This document shows positions 55,508-64,000 of a DNA stretch of 64,000 nucleotides, in pieces. The notes below the pieces were generated by a model. It did no database searches, was not told the origin of the DNA, and worked only from the letters and a program-made list of their open reading frames with translations. This stretch comes from Lachnospiraceae bacterium (GTDB lineage Bacteria; Bacillota; Clostridia; Lachnospirales; Lachnospiraceae). Position 1 is the first letter of the stretch. Each line of letters starts with the position of its first letter. The translations under genes and the position numbers were made by a program. The stretch spans positions 34,875 to 98,874 of the forward strand of contig JALENY010000025.1 in NCBI GenBank assembly GCA_022767285.1, written 5' to 3'.

Positions 55508-55861
55508 ATGGCAAAAAGAGGTGGATTCCCGGGCGGTATGGGTATGCCCGGTAATATGAACAATCTGATGAAACAAGCTCAGAAGATGCAAAAACAGATG
55601 GAAGAGAACCAGAAAGCTCTGGAAGAAAAAGAGTTTACTGCAGCTGCCGGCGGCGGAGCAGTGGAAGTGACGATTTCCGGTAAAAAAGAAGTGACAAAGG
55701 TAAAACTGGCTGAAGAAGTGGTTGATCCGGATGATATCGAGATGCTGGAAGATCTGATCATGGCGGCGACAAATGAGGCACTTCGCAAAGTAGAGGTGGA
55801 AAGTGCAGCGGTCATGTCCAAACTGACCGGAGGTATGGGTGGTTTCGGTGGACTATTTTAG
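55508..55861 (+). CDS. YbaB/EbfC nucleoid-associated protein
   Basis: A 117-residue DNA-binding protein. It has a Gly/Met-rich N-terminus ([18 protein letters not shown]), the helical [18 protein letters not shown] segment, the beta part [16 protein letters not shown], and a Gly-rich tail. Homologues coat or bend DNA and are always next to recR. AGGAGG precedes the ATG; it overlaps the start of recR. Confidence 0.96.
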   Translation: MAKRGGFPGGMGMPGNMNNLMKQAQKMQKQMEENQKALEEKEFTAAAGGGAVEVTISGKKEVTKVKLAEEVVDPDDIEMLEDLIMAATNEALRKVEVESAAVMSKLTGGMGGFGGLF

Positions 55862-56444
55862 CGGATATATCAGCAAACTGATCGAGCAGTTGTCGCGCCT
55901 TCCGGGCATTGGTCCAAAGACTGCCCAGCGGCTGGCTTTTCATATCATCAGTATGCCGGAAGAACAGGTCTTCCAGCTGGCGGAGACCATTGAAAAAGCA
56001 AAAAGTAATGTACAGTACTGTTCAGAATGTTTTACGCTGACCGATCAGGAAAAATGTCCCATTTGCAGAAGTGAAAACCGCAATCATAAAGTGATTATGG
56101 TGGTGGAAACCCCTCGTGATCTGGCCGCCTATGAAAAAACCGGAAAATTTGAGGGCGTTTACCATGTACTCCACGGAGCGATTTCTCCGATGATGGGGAT
56201 CGGTCCGGATGACATCCGTCTGAAAGAGCTGATGCAGCGACTGCAGGGAGATGTGGAAGAAGTCATCATAGCGACCAATTCCAACCTGGAAGGGGAAACA
56301 ACAGCTATGTACATCAGCAAATTAATAAAACCTACAGGTATCAAAGTCAGCCGGATCGCCAGTGGTGTTCCGGTGGGAGGCGACCTGGAATATATTGACG
56401 AGGTGACACTTTTAAGAGCCCTGGAAGGGCGTGTGGAATTGTAA
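55848..56444 (+). CDS. recR: Recombination protein RecR
   Basis: A 198-residue RecR, a DNA clamp that helps RecO load RecA during repair. It has the helix-hairpin-helix [19 protein letters not shown], zinc Cys motif [16 protein letters not shown], and a Toprim domain ([14 protein letters not shown]). The usual N-terminus ([14 protein letters not shown]) points to GTG 55848; a GTG three codons upstream is also in frame and closer to GGAGG at 55829. The stop overlaps the LacI-type start (TAATG). Confidence 0.95.
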   Translation: MDYFSGYISKLIEQLSRLPGIGPKTAQRLAFHIISMPEEQVFQLAETIEKAKSNVQYCSECFTLTDQEKCPICRSENRNHKVIMVVETPRDLAAYEKTGKFEGVYHVLHGAISPMMGIGPDDIRLKELMQRLQGDVEEVIIATNSNLEGETTAMYISKLIKPTGIKVSRIASGVPVGGDLEYIDEVTLLRALEGRVEL

Positions 56445-57544
56445 TGGCGAAAAAGAAAGTAACTTCTGAGGATGTAGCCAGGGCGGCGGGTGTCTCCCAG
56501 GCCACAGTCTCTATGATACTCAACAAAAAATACAATGTTTCTTTTACCAGGGAGACTATCGAGAAGGTGGAGCAGACAGCCAGAGAACTGGGCTATCATG
56601 TTCCGTCTCAGCGCATGCGCAAAAACCGCAGTGCAGGAAAACTGATCGTTGTATTCTGCCCGACGCTTACGAACCCCTACTATGTGACGCTGCTTCAGGG
56701 AATCGAAGAACTGGCAAAAGAAAAGGACTATAATGTGTTGGTATGCAACACGCAAAGGGATCTGAAGATAGAGGAACAGAATCTGAAACTGATGGAATCC
56801 GTCCGGCCTGCTGGCATCATATATACCTGCAACCCCAGTAAGGTGTATATGAAACGGGTGGAAGAACTGGCAAAACAGATTCCTTTAGTTATTATTAACA
56901 ACCGCGAGACCATACTGGAGATCGACGCGGTGGCACTGAATAACACAAAGCCGGGCAGACTGATGGCACGCCATCTTCTGGAACTGGGACATCGAAAGGT
57001 GGCATTCATATCGCCTCCGCTGACGGACCGGCAGCAGCAAAGATCAAAACGTGTGCAGGGATTTCTGGAAGAGTTTCGGGAAGCCGGATACATTGACGGA
57101 GTGATCGTGCGCGCGGCGAATCCGGACACCGATGCGGTGATCCCCAACGTGGATTCAGAATATAAGATGGGTTATGAACTGACAAAAGAGTTGATCCGGG
57201 AACACCGGGAACTGACCGCTTTCGCCTGTATGAATGACATGATCGCTTTTGGTGTCATTGATGCCCTGACAGAAGAAAAGTTTAAGGTTCCGTCTGATGT
57301 ATCGGTAATCGGCTGTGATAATACGCTGTTTTCTTCCTTTCGTGGTATATCACTGACGACAATCGAACATTTTGTGCCTCTGAAAGGCAGAGATGCCTGT
57401 GAGATCGTTCTGAAAAAAATCGCGGAACAGAAATCGGCAAAGCCTGACGAGCATCCGCACAGTATCTACCACATCGAATATGAACCGAAATTGATTAAAC
57501 GCAAGAGCACAAGTTATATCAATGAAAAAAGACAACTTAAATAG
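56444..57544 (+). CDS. LacI family transcriptional regulator
   Basis: A 366-residue repressor with the N-terminal LacI helix-turn-helix (SEDVARAAGVSQATVSMILNKKYNVSF) and hinge helix region, then a periplasmic-binding-type sensor domain (IVVFCPTLTNPYYVTLLQGIEELAKE). The C-terminal VIGCDNTLFSS and LTTIEHFV are typical. It is coupled to recR by overlap, an odd partner, and precedes the transketolase genes, whose upstream region carries palindromes. The inducer is unknown. Confidence 0.92.
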   Translation: MAKKKVTSEDVARAAGVSQATVSMILNKKYNVSFTRETIEKVEQTARELGYHVPSQRMRKNRSAGKLIVVFCPTLTNPYYVTLLQGIEELAKEKDYNVLVCNTQRDLKIEEQNLKLMESVRPAGIIYTCNPSKVYMKRVEELAKQIPLVIINNRETILEIDAVALNNTKPGRLMARHLLELGHRKVAFISPPLTDRQQQRSKRVQGFLEEFREAGYIDGVIVRAANPDTDAVIPNVDSEYKMGYELTKELIREHRELTAFACMNDMIAFGVIDALTEEKFKVPSDVSVIGCDNTLFSSFRGISLTTIEHFVPLKGRDACEIVLKKIAEQKSAKPDEHPHSIYHIEYEPKLIKRKSTSYINEKRQLK

Positions 57545-57548
57545 ATTG

Positions 57549-57626
57549 AGAAAAATATTAATAATATTTTTCTATGAAAAGTCTTTGAAATCAGTGATTT
57601 TTTGAAATGATCCGTGAAAATCATTT
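57549..57626 (+). promoter_or_regulatory. Three palindromes between lacI-type gene and transketolase
   Basis: AGAAAAATATTA/TAATATTTTTCT (57549-57573) is a perfect AT-rich palindrome. AAATCA-G-TGATTT (57588-57600) and AAATGAT...ATCATTT (57605-57626) follow. The first may act as a weak terminator; the other two could be operator sites for the LacI-type protein. Confidence 0.45.
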
Positions 57627-57677
57627 ATAAAAGCAATAATATTAACAGAAAAATTTATTAATATAATTTCGGCCCTC

Positions 57678-57705
57678 TTGACCGAAAAAATAGTTATGGT
57701 ATACT
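57678..57705 (+). promoter_or_regulatory. Transketolase promoter
   Basis: TTGACC (57678-57683) and TATACT (57700-57705) with a 16-base spacer. Confidence 0.7.
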
Positions 57706-57763
57706 GCCTTTAGAAACGGAAAAAATAAGGCTGATGAAAAGAAAAAAATACCAGGAGGTTATC

Positions 57764-58603
57764 ATGAATAAATTAGAACTCCAGAAGACGGCAAATGAGA
57801 TACGAAAAGGTATTGTAAGTGCTGTCCATTCTGCAAAAGCAGGCCATCCGGGCGGATCTCTGTCTGCAACCGAAGTTTTTACCTATCTTTACTTTGAAGA
57901 GATGAATATCGATCCGGCAAATCCGAAAATGGAAAACCGCGACCGTTTTGTCCTTTCCAAAGGTCATACGGCGCCGGGGCTTTATGCAACATTGGCTGAG
58001 CGTGGATATTTCCCGAAGGAAGATCTGTTAACGCTTCGTCATCTGGGCTCTTATCTTCAGGGACATCCGGATATGAAACACATTCCGGGTGTTGACATGT
58101 CCAGCGGTTCTCTGGGACAGGGCGGTTCCGCGGCAGTAGGTATGGCACTGGCTGCAAAACTTCAGAAAAAAGATTATCGTACGTATTGTCTTTTCGGCGA
58201 CGGTGAGATTCAGGAAGGCCAGGTCTGGGAAGCTGCTATGTTTGCCGGTGCAAGAGAACTGGATAACCTGGTGTTCATCATTGACAACAATGGTCTGCAG
58301 ATTGACGGTGACATTGCAGATGTGTGTTCTCCTTATCCGATTGATAAAAAATTCGAAGCATTCAATTTCCATGTGGTCAACGTGGCAGATGGGAATGATT
58401 TTGATCAGTTAAAAGCTGCATTTGATGAGGCAAGAGCAACAAAAGGTATGCCAACCGCCATCGTTATGAAAACTGTAAAAGGGAAAGATGTTTCTTTTAT
58501 GGAAAACAATGCCGGATGGCACGGCAAAGCTCCCAATGATTCGGAATACGAGCAGGCTATGGAAGATCTGAAGAAAGTAGGTGAAGCATTATGTCAGAAG
58601 TAA
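57764..58603 (+). CDS. Transketolase, N-terminal subunit
   Basis: A 279-residue half of a split transketolase of the pentose phosphate pathway, which moves two-carbon units between sugars using thiamine pyrophosphate. It has HSAKAGHPGGSLSATE, SKGHTAPGLYATLAERGYF, GSLGQGGSAAVGMALA and the TPP motif GDGEIQEGQVWEAAMFAG...NNGLQIDG. The ATG at 57764 follows CAGGAGG. It overlaps the C-terminal subunit gene by 13 bases, as split transketolases usually do. Confidence 0.96.
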   Translation: MNKLELQKTANEIRKGIVSAVHSAKAGHPGGSLSATEVFTYLYFEEMNIDPANPKMENRDRFVLSKGHTAPGLYATLAERGYFPKEDLLTLRHLGSYLQGHPDMKHIPGVDMSSGSLGQGGSAAVGMALAAKLQKKDYRTYCLFGDGEIQEGQVWEAAMFAGARELDNLVFIIDNNGLQIDGDIADVCSPYPIDKKFEAFNFHVVNVADGNDFDQLKAAFDEARATKGMPTAIVMKTVKGKDVSFMENNAGWHGKAPNDSEYEQAMEDLKKVGEALCQK

Positions 58604-59529
58604 AGAAAATTGCAACAAGAGAGAGCTACGGTAATGCTTTGGTCGAACTGGGCAAAAAACATGATAATCTGGTAGTGCTGGATGCGGATCTTGCAGCGGC
58701 CACAAAAACAGGAACATTTAAGAAAGTATTTCCGGAAAGACATATTGACTGTGGTATCGCGGAGGCGAATATGATGGGAATCGCAGCCGGTCTGGCAGCA
58801 TCCGGGATGGTGCCTTTTGCCAGCAGCTTTGCTATGTTTGCATCAGGCCGTGCTTATGAGCAGGTGCGCAACTCCATTGCTTATCCCCATCTGAATGTAA
58901 AGATCGGTGCATCCCATGCAGGTATCTCCGTAGGTGAAGACGGCGCTACGCATCAGTGCATCGAAGACATTGCGCTGATGCGTGCGATTCCGGGAATGAC
59001 AGTTATTAATCCGTCTGATGATGTGGAAGCGAAAGCGGCAGTCGTGGCAGCGTATGAATTGGATGGACCGGTATACCTGCGCTTTGGGCGCCTCGCTGTT
59101 CCGGTGATCAATGACAGACCTGATTATAAATTTGAGTTGGGTAAAGGTGTTGTTCTGAGAGAAGGTAAAGATGTGACCATCGTGGCAACCGGTCTGTGCG
59201 TGGCATCTGCCCTGGAAGCAGCAGAAAAATTGGCAGCAGACGGTATTGATGCAAAACTGATCAATATTCATACGATCAAGCCGCTTGATGAAGAACTGAT
59301 TATTGCAGCTGCAATAGAAACCGGAAAAGTCGTTACTGTGGAAGAACATTCGGTCATTGGCGGCCTTGGCAGTGCGGTGTGCGACTGCCTCAGCGCAAAT
59401 GCACCGACAAAAGTGCTGAAAGTCGGCGTTAACGATGTATTTGGAGAATCCGGTTCTGCAGCGAAGCTCCTGGAAAAATATGGTCTGGATGGAGACGGCG
59501 TTTATCGAAGCGTGAAAGCGTTCGTATAA
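58591..59529 (+). CDS. Transketolase, C-terminal subunit
   Basis: A 312-residue partner subunit with the pyrimidine-binding domain (VVLDADLAAATKTGTFKKVFPERHIDCGIAEANMMGIAAGLA spread over 27-70), FASGRAYEQVRNSIAYPH and the C-terminal transketolase domain (VTIVATGLCVASALEAAEKL, TVEEHSVIGGLGSAV). Together the two form one active enzyme. Its last 101 bases are also read on the opposite strand by the yyaC-type gene. Confidence 0.96.
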   Translation: MSEVKKIATRESYGNALVELGKKHDNLVVLDADLAAATKTGTFKKVFPERHIDCGIAEANMMGIAAGLAASGMVPFASSFAMFASGRAYEQVRNSIAYPHLNVKIGASHAGISVGEDGATHQCIEDIALMRAIPGMTVINPSDDVEAKAAVVAAYELDGPVYLRFGRLAVPVINDRPDYKFELGKGVVLREGKDVTIVATGLCVASALEAAEKLAADGIDAKLINIHTIKPLDEELIIAAAIETGKVVTVEEHSVIGGLGSAVCDCLSANAPTKVLKVGVNDVFGESGSAAKLLEKYGLDGDGVYRSVKAFV

Positions 59530-60157
59530 TTCCTTCTGTGATAATTTCTGCTTGAGGCAGCAGAAGAGACAGCGGAGTGTCTTTTAGACGCTCATTGCTG
59601 TCAGGGCCTTGGGTGCATACAATTCCGGTGATGGAAATATCTCCGACCGGAGGCAGATCTTTTGATACTCCGAGTCCCGGATATAAAGGACCCGGCTGAA
59701 TGAATACAGTACCCAGATGACGTCTGGAACCAAAAGAAGCATCAATGGCTATGATATGTGAAGCTGGATGCTTCTTTTTTATGCTCTCCATCTTTTGCTT
59801 TAAATTCAGAGCGTGTATGGGGTCTTTCAAAGTTCCGTAAACGCAAGCATTCGCCAGTGTATGGCGGCTTAACTGATATCCCACAAGAGGACCAAGACAG
59901 TCTCCCATTACCAGTTCTGTGCCGATACAGACAATGACGAGCTCCGGAGAAATAAGTTGTGACTTGCAGAAGAACCGGTGCTGCGGTGTTGTATCGGGAC
60001 AACGGTTGCAGTTTCCTTCTTCGCGGATAGAGGGGAAGGACTGAACCCAGGCCGGATCAACGGCATCGATGTATTGGATTTGCCGGTACAGATTCCGGGA
60101 AAAGGTATAAAGTGCGTTTCTCTTTTTAGGTGATATGATTGTTTTTCTGGATTTCAT
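59429..60157 (-). CDS. yyaC: YyaC-type spore protease-like protein
   Basis: A protein of about 242 residues resembling YyaC, a sporulation protein with a hydrogenase-maturation-protease/GPR-like fold. The core is VIVCIGTELVMGDCLGPLVGYQLSRH, VYGTLKDPIHALNLKQKM, IIAIDASFGSRRHLGTVFIQ and PPVGDISITGIVC. ATG 60157 is taken as start; an ATG at 60175 is also possible and neither has a strong ribosome site. The last 27 or so residues (after AEIITEGIIRTLS) are encoded antisense to the transketolase gene. Divergent from the LysM gene. Confidence 0.85.
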   Translation of the reverse strand: MKSRKTIISPKKRNALYTFSRNLYRQIQYIDAVDPAWVQSFPSIREEGNCNRCPDTTPQHRFFCKSQLISPELVIVCIGTELVMGDCLGPLVGYQLSRHTLANACVYGTLKDPIHALNLKQKMESIKKKHPASHIIAIDASFGSRRHLGTVFIQPGPLYPGLGVSKDLPPVGDISITGIVCTQGPDSNERLKDTPLSLLLPQAEIITEGIIRTLSRFDKRRLHPDHIFPGASLQNRILQIHR

Positions 60158-60285
60158 AAAACAGATTCTTTGCATCTTCGAAAAAGTTTATTCAAAATGT
60201 CGAAAAGAAATCTGTATTCGTTCCCACAAAACGATAAAATCCGCAGAACAACCATGGTATTCTGGTTCCTAAAAGGGGTGAGTAT

Positions 60286-61617
60286 ATGATAGAGATCGTC
60301 TATAACAAAGAAAAGGAAACTGCTGCAGGAAACGAGGAATATTTTTGCGTTCCGAGAAACATAAGACAGATTGGACATGTACCGTCACACAACAGGATAT
60401 ATATCGAAGATTATGCATATGATTATCTGAATACCCGAGGGAAAGAGAACGATAAAACAGGAAACGCCGCAATACTACTGGGAAAATGCAACTGGAAGGA
60501 GGGCGTTTCCTATATTTTTGCTAAAAGTGCGCTGTTTATGGAAAACATGGAGGTATCAGCCGAGCATATTTCCATGACGGATGAAGTTTGGGGAAGCATT
60601 TACGAAGAAATGAAAACATATTTTCCGGGACAGGAGGTGGTTGGATGGTATCTGTCACTGCCTGGAAATGCATTGAGAATTACCGATATGATATACCGGA
60701 CGCATCTGAATCATTTTGGGGGTAATGATAAGGTGCTTTTTCTGGCTGATTCCGATGAACAGGAAGAAGCTTTTTTTCTTTATCGGAACGGACATCTGGA
60801 AAAACAGGACGGATTCTACATTTACTATGAAAAGAATACGCCGATGCAGGAGTATATGCTGAAAAAGAAACCGCAGGATTCTGTGGATGGAACCGGAAAA
60901 GTACAGGATCGGGCAGTAAATGATTTTCGCAAGATCATTGCCCGTAAGAATGAAGAAAAAGAGAATCGGAAAAATAATCAGTTCATCTATGCCGCCGGCA
61001 TGGGTGTCGTTGCATTGTCACTGGCTTTGGGCGTAACCTTTGTGAGCAGGCAGATGAAGCTGGGGTTGCCGGCGGACGATTCCGGAATGTCCTTTGCAGA
61101 GGGGACCGGTGAAAACGGAAATGCTCAAACTGCTGCGGAAATTATGACGGGAGCGGGTGAAGATGCGCAGATTGATGAAGAAAACAGTGTATTGAGCCGG
61201 GAAGAGCCGGAAGCAGATTTAAATTTACAGCAGGTCAACGGTGAAACCGATGTGAATGGGGATTCGGAGGACAGCAAAACGGCTTCGAACCAGACGGCCA
61301 AAGATCAGAATGCGGCTGACGATCAGACAGCAGGCGGCAGTTCAGAAGAACAGACAGCAGGTGCAACGAGCATTCTTGAGCAAAATAATGAGAATACGGA
61401 ATCGGATTCCGGTCAAAATCAGAGTGACCAGGATGAACTTCCGACACAGGCGAATCCTTCCGGCACTGCAAAATATACCATACGTTCCGGGGATACGCTG
61501 AGCAGCATCAGCGTTGCATATTATGGAAATGCGCAAAAGGTGAAAGAAATCTGCAAGTTGAATGATTTAAAAGAAGATGATATTATATATCCCGGACAGG
61601 TAATTTTATTGCCTTGA
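60286..61617 (+). CDS. Degenerate MPN-domain / transmembrane / LysM protein
   Basis: A 443-residue protein. Residues about 35-185 follow the JAB/MPN metalloprotease layout (AAILLGKCNW, SYIFAKSALF, EVVGWYLSLPG, KVLFLAD), but the metal motif GWYxSHPG reads GWYLSLPG with both zinc His lost, and Asp is not in place, so it should be catalytically dead. A membrane helix (about 233-254) follows, then a Gln/Asn/Glu-rich outer linker, and a LysM domain at the end (YTIRSGDTLSSISVAYYGNAQ...ILLP, about 397-443) that binds peptidoglycan. Thus an inside sensor is tied to the wall. GGGGTG precedes the ATG. Confidence 0.72.
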   Translation: MIEIVYNKEKETAAGNEEYFCVPRNIRQIGHVPSHNRIYIEDYAYDYLNTRGKENDKTGNAAILLGKCNWKEGVSYIFAKSALFMENMEVSAEHISMTDEVWGSIYEEMKTYFPGQEVVGWYLSLPGNALRITDMIYRTHLNHFGGNDKVLFLADSDEQEEAFFLYRNGHLEKQDGFYIYYEKNTPMQEYMLKKKPQDSVDGTGKVQDRAVNDFRKIIARKNEEKENRKNNQFIYAAGMGVVALSLALGVTFVSRQMKLGLPADDSGMSFAEGTGENGNAQTAAEIMTGAGEDAQIDEENSVLSREEPEADLNLQQVNGETDVNGDSEDSKTASNQTAKDQNAADDQTAGGSSEEQTAGATSILEQNNENTESDSGQNQSDQDELPTQANPSGTAKYTIRSGDTLSSISVAYYGNAQKVKEICKLNDLKEDDIIYPGQVILLP

Positions 61618-61693
61618 CACATAAGTGTTTCCTTGACTTGCTGATTTGTGGTATACTAATTAAATATTTTAACGAAAGAAAGAGCGGTGTTAA

Positions 61694-62923
61694 ATGGAGA
61701 ATTTCAAAAGCGGAATGAGCCGCATTCTGGATAAATTCAAAATGCGTGAATATAAAGAAGAACAGACCATACATGATATGGAGGCGTATAAAGAAAAAGT
61801 GCTTCGCACAAGAAAAGTTACGTATCTGAGATTGGCTGTCATAGCAGGTGCGATAATCCTGGGCGCTTTTCTTGTAAAATACTTTATTGATCACCATAAA
61901 TATGACAGATATGTGGTGGAGGAGACCAGTGAAAAATCGGATACCGGAACGATGCAGTATGTGGAGCTGAGCGGGAAACTTCTGCGTTACAGTGGTGATG
62001 GCGCGGCTCTGTCCTCAGCAGCGGGAACCACTGTCTGGAACGACTCTTTCCAAATGTCATCGCCGCATATCGATATGTTTGGAACAACGATAGTGATTTA
62101 TGATCAGGAAGGAACACAGATTTCCATATATAATGAAAAAGAAAAACTGGGTTCCTTCCAGACCCAGTATCCGATCCTGAAGGCCAGTGTCTGTAAGAAC
62201 GGTTCGGTTGCGGTCCTTTTGGACGATTCGGAGAATACCTGGATGAATTATTACGCTCCGTCCGGAAGTCTGATCGCGTCCAGCTCAACTAATATGCGAA
62301 ATCCGGGATATCCTATGGATCTTGCGGTGTCTGAGGACGGGCTTAACGTAGCGGTCGCGTACTTTGTACCGGACGGTGATACGGTGAGCAGTTATCTCGC
62401 GTTTTACAATTTTGGAGAGGAAGGGAAAAATAAGGAGGATAATCTTGTAAATGGTTTCCGTTATGAGGGAATTCTGATTCCGAAAGTAGAATATCTGGAC
62501 AGTCAGACTATGGTTGCCTACCGGGAAGACGGCTTTACGATTTATAGGGGTAAATCAACCCCGGAAGAGGCGAAAAACGTGATCTTTGATGATAATATCA
62601 TCAGCAGTTTCAGTGACGGCAGTCGCATCGGATTTGTATTCTCAGACAGTGCAAGCGGACATCCGTTTCGGATGGAAGTGTATGGAAAGAATGGGACACT
62701 GCAGATGGAGACGGGATTTGACCAGATTTATGATAATATTAAGATCAGCAGTGACCAGATTATTGTAAATAATTCATCTGAAGTTTCAATTTTCAATATG
62801 AAAGGAATCGAAAAGTTCAGCGGCAATATTGAGGAGGGCAATGTTGTCGAAGTTGTAAAAACCGGTTTAAACCGCTACTTGGTGGCGTACAGCGGAGGGA
62901 CGATCACGATTCGTCTGAAATAG
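61694..62923 (+). CDS. DUF5711 family membrane-anchored protein
   Basis: A 409-residue protein with a charged N-terminal segment, one membrane helix (about 43-65) and a large outer domain of short beta strands resembling a beta-propeller (KLLRYSGDGAALSS, TTIVIYDQEGTQISIYNEK, YPMDLAVSEDGLNVAVAYF, SRIGFVFSD). It matches DUF5711, of unknown function. It lies 76 bases after the LysM gene and 24 before cvpA, and may share their transcript; all three are envelope proteins. Confidence 0.8.
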   Translation: MENFKSGMSRILDKFKMREYKEEQTIHDMEAYKEKVLRTRKVTYLRLAVIAGAIILGAFLVKYFIDHHKYDRYVVEETSEKSDTGTMQYVELSGKLLRYSGDGAALSSAAGTTVWNDSFQMSSPHIDMFGTTIVIYDQEGTQISIYNEKEKLGSFQTQYPILKASVCKNGSVAVLLDDSENTWMNYYAPSGSLIASSSTNMRNPGYPMDLAVSEDGLNVAVAYFVPDGDTVSSYLAFYNFGEEGKNKEDNLVNGFRYEGILIPKVEYLDSQTMVAYREDGFTIYRGKSTPEEAKNVIFDDNIISSFSDGSRIGFVFSDSASGHPFRMEVYGKNGTLQMETGFDQIYDNIKISSDQIIVNNSSEVSIFNMKGIEKFSGNIEEGNVVEVVKTGLNRYLVAYSGGTITIRLK

Positions 62924-62947
62924 CAGGGGTATATGGAGTATGAATAA

Positions 62948-63643
62948 ATGAGTGCGTTTAGTATGATTGTTGCTGTGTGGTGGCTGATAATTGCCGTGCG
63001 CGGATTCCGCAGAGGTCTGGTCCGGACGGCGATATCGATGGTATCCGTTTTGCTGATCATGACCATCGTTTCCGGCATCAGCCCGCTTGTCAGTGACGTT
63101 CTTGAAAAACAGACGGTTATAAAAGTGAAAATTGAAGAGAAATGTGAAGCGGCTTTGGAGGATGTCCTCCAGGGAAGGACAGAACCGGGAAAAAGCGAAC
63201 AGATCAGTATTATAGAAGAACTGCCAATACCGATGCTTTTGAAAGAGGAATTGCTGGAAAACAACAACCGGGTAATTTATGACATGCTGTCTGTCGATAC
63301 ATTTGCGGGTTATCTGGCTGCTTTTCTGGCTTCGGCGATTGTTCAGATACTGGTTTTTCTTATTTCTTTTATTGCGGCTTCTATTATTCTGAAAGTGATT
63401 ACAAATATTCTTGATCTGTTTGCCAATTTGCCGATTCTGGGAGGGATCAACCGATTAGGAGGCTTTATGCTTGGGATTATCAGCGGTTTGCTGTATCTGT
63501 GGGTGTTTTTTCTGCTTATCACGCTGTTTGGCGGAACTGAAGTTGGGGCTTATCTGCTAAAAGAAATAGCGGGAGACAAGCTTTTAGACTATCTGTATGA
63601 AAATAACCTGCTGATGCAATTCCTGATGTCCGTACTTATATAG
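62948..63643 (+). CDS. CvpA family membrane protein
   Basis: A 231-residue membrane protein with helices at about 5-30, 33-50, 120-145 and 160-190, and the family motif RGFRRGLVRTA near the N-terminus and LPILGGINRLGGFMLGIISGLLYLW. An outward-facing loop (about 55-115) is longer than in enterobacterial CvpA. CvpA proteins are linked to envelope integrity. GGAG lies 10 bases before the ATG. Confidence 0.88.
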   Translation: MSAFSMIVAVWWLIIAVRGFRRGLVRTAISMVSVLLIMTIVSGISPLVSDVLEKQTVIKVKIEEKCEAALEDVLQGRTEPGKSEQISIIEELPIPMLLKEELLENNNRVIYDMLSVDTFAGYLAAFLASAIVQILVFLISFIAASIILKVITNILDLFANLPILGGINRLGGFMLGIISGLLYLWVFFLLITLFGGTEVGAYLLKEIAGDKLLDYLYENNLLMQFLMSVLI

Positions 63644-63680
63644 GTAAAAATACTACATCTTGTGCAGCAAAGTTGTAAAG

Positions 63681-63719
63681 AGACAACTTCTGGGAGATAT
63701 AAAAGTTGTGTCTTTTTTT
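63681..63719 (+). terminator. Intrinsic terminator after cvpA
   Basis: AGACAACTT (63681-63689) pairs with AAGTTGTGTCT (63702-63712), followed by a run of seven T. An overlapping AAGTTGT/ACAACTT pairing (63670-63688) could compete with it. Confidence 0.8.
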
Positions 63720-63754
63720 AAAAGAAAAAAATGAAAAAAATCCTAAAAAGGTGT

Positions 63755-63784
63755 TGACAGATCCACTGCATGCATGCTATTATA
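63755..63784 (+). promoter_or_regulatory. rRNA operon promoter P1
   Basis: TTGACA (63755-63760) and TATTAT (63779-63784) with an 18-base spacer, upstream of a second promoter in the manner of rrn operons. Confidence 0.82.
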
Positions 63785-63849
63785 TCAAAGTTGCGTCTGA
63801 CAGATAAAGATCTGCTAACAAAAACTTTTAAAAAAAGTTAAAAAAGTTG

Positions 63850-63878
63850 TTGACAAGCTAACGCAGCTGTGGTAATCT
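63850..63878 (+). promoter_or_regulatory. rRNA operon promoter P2
   Basis: TTGACA (63850-63855) and TAATCT (63873-63878) with a 17-base spacer. Confidence 0.82.
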
Positions 63879-63884
63879 AAATAA

Positions 63885-64000
63885 GCTGACTCGTGAGGGA
63901 ACAAAAAGAAACAACACAGGATCGGGCCAGAAACCACAAGAAACAAAGCACTTTGATAACTGAACAGTAAAACACATCGTATCGGAACTCATTTTAGATG
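63885..64000 (+). other. rRNA operon leader, partial
   Basis: The sequence CACTTTGATAACTGAACAG (63950-63968) is the boxA-like element found shortly before 16S rRNA in Clostridia. The window ends before the 16S gene itself (the GAGAGTTTGATC start is not reached), so the gene is predicted just beyond base 64000. Confidence 0.8.

Overview
The window looks like a chromosomal segment from a gut Lachnospiraceae (Clostridia). Pointers are the glgC-glgD-spoVG block, a YyaC-type sporulation protein, a T-box and a TPP riboswitch, the long Gram-positive SRP RNA, choline-binding-repeat (CW) wall hydrolases, an anaerobic NrdG-type activase, DUF4250/DUF5711-type proteins, a DnaD plus DnaC-like helicase-loading pair, and strong AGGAGG ribosome sites. 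No species is claimed.

Left part (1-26.9 kb), mostly housekeeping: 3' part of clpB with a DUF4250 gene; a MarR-controlled heterodimeric ABC exporter; aspS behind a T-box whose specifier reads as AAC (Asn); a methyltransferase with hslO; nadE; a TPP-riboswitch thiamine-salvage operon (thiM-thiE-HAD-thiD-cytX); leftward genes for an FMN-binding-like protein, prs, a DnaC-like loader, a DnaD-domain protein and murC, with a dense cluster of DnaA boxes between dnaD and murC; then glgC-glgD and spoVG.

Middle part (27-39.2 kb): three adjacent secreted wall-hydrolase-like proteins (coiled coil plus 3D domain; CW repeats plus 3D-like domain; CW repeats plus lysozyme-like tail). They end at a tRNA-Pro whose last 26 bases are duplicated about 180 bases downstream, which looks like the scar of an integrated element. 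Next come a leftward N-acetylhexosamine kinase-like/nucleotidyltransferase pair facing an AraC regulator, a C39-like protease, a DUF6128-like protein, an NrdG-type activase, tadA and tRNA-Ser.

Accessory carbohydrate island (39.4-52.6 kb): AraC regulators stand at both ends. Inside are three divergent uroporphyrinogen-decarboxylase (URO-D)-fold proteins, a cysteine hydrolase, a GH31 glycosidase broken by one in-frame TAA just before its presumed acid/base, and a 1512-residue secreted protein with two discoidin-like domains, InlB-type repeats, a TIM-barrel-like glycosidase core and FIVAR repeats. The SRP RNA gene lies inside this stretch on the minus strand. The island is the best candidate for an undescribed system: a glycan-processing locus in which URO-D-fold enzymes of unknown chemistry are co-transcribed with glycosidases.

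Right part (52.7-64 kb): a 6-phosphofructokinase of the mixed G/K motif type; dnaX-ybaB-recR-lacI; a split transketolase; yyaC on the opposite strand overlapping the transketolase 3' end; a degenerate MPN-domain/LysM membrane protein; a DUF5711 protein; cvpA; and finally tandem promoters and the leader of an rRNA operon whose 16S gene starts beyond the window.
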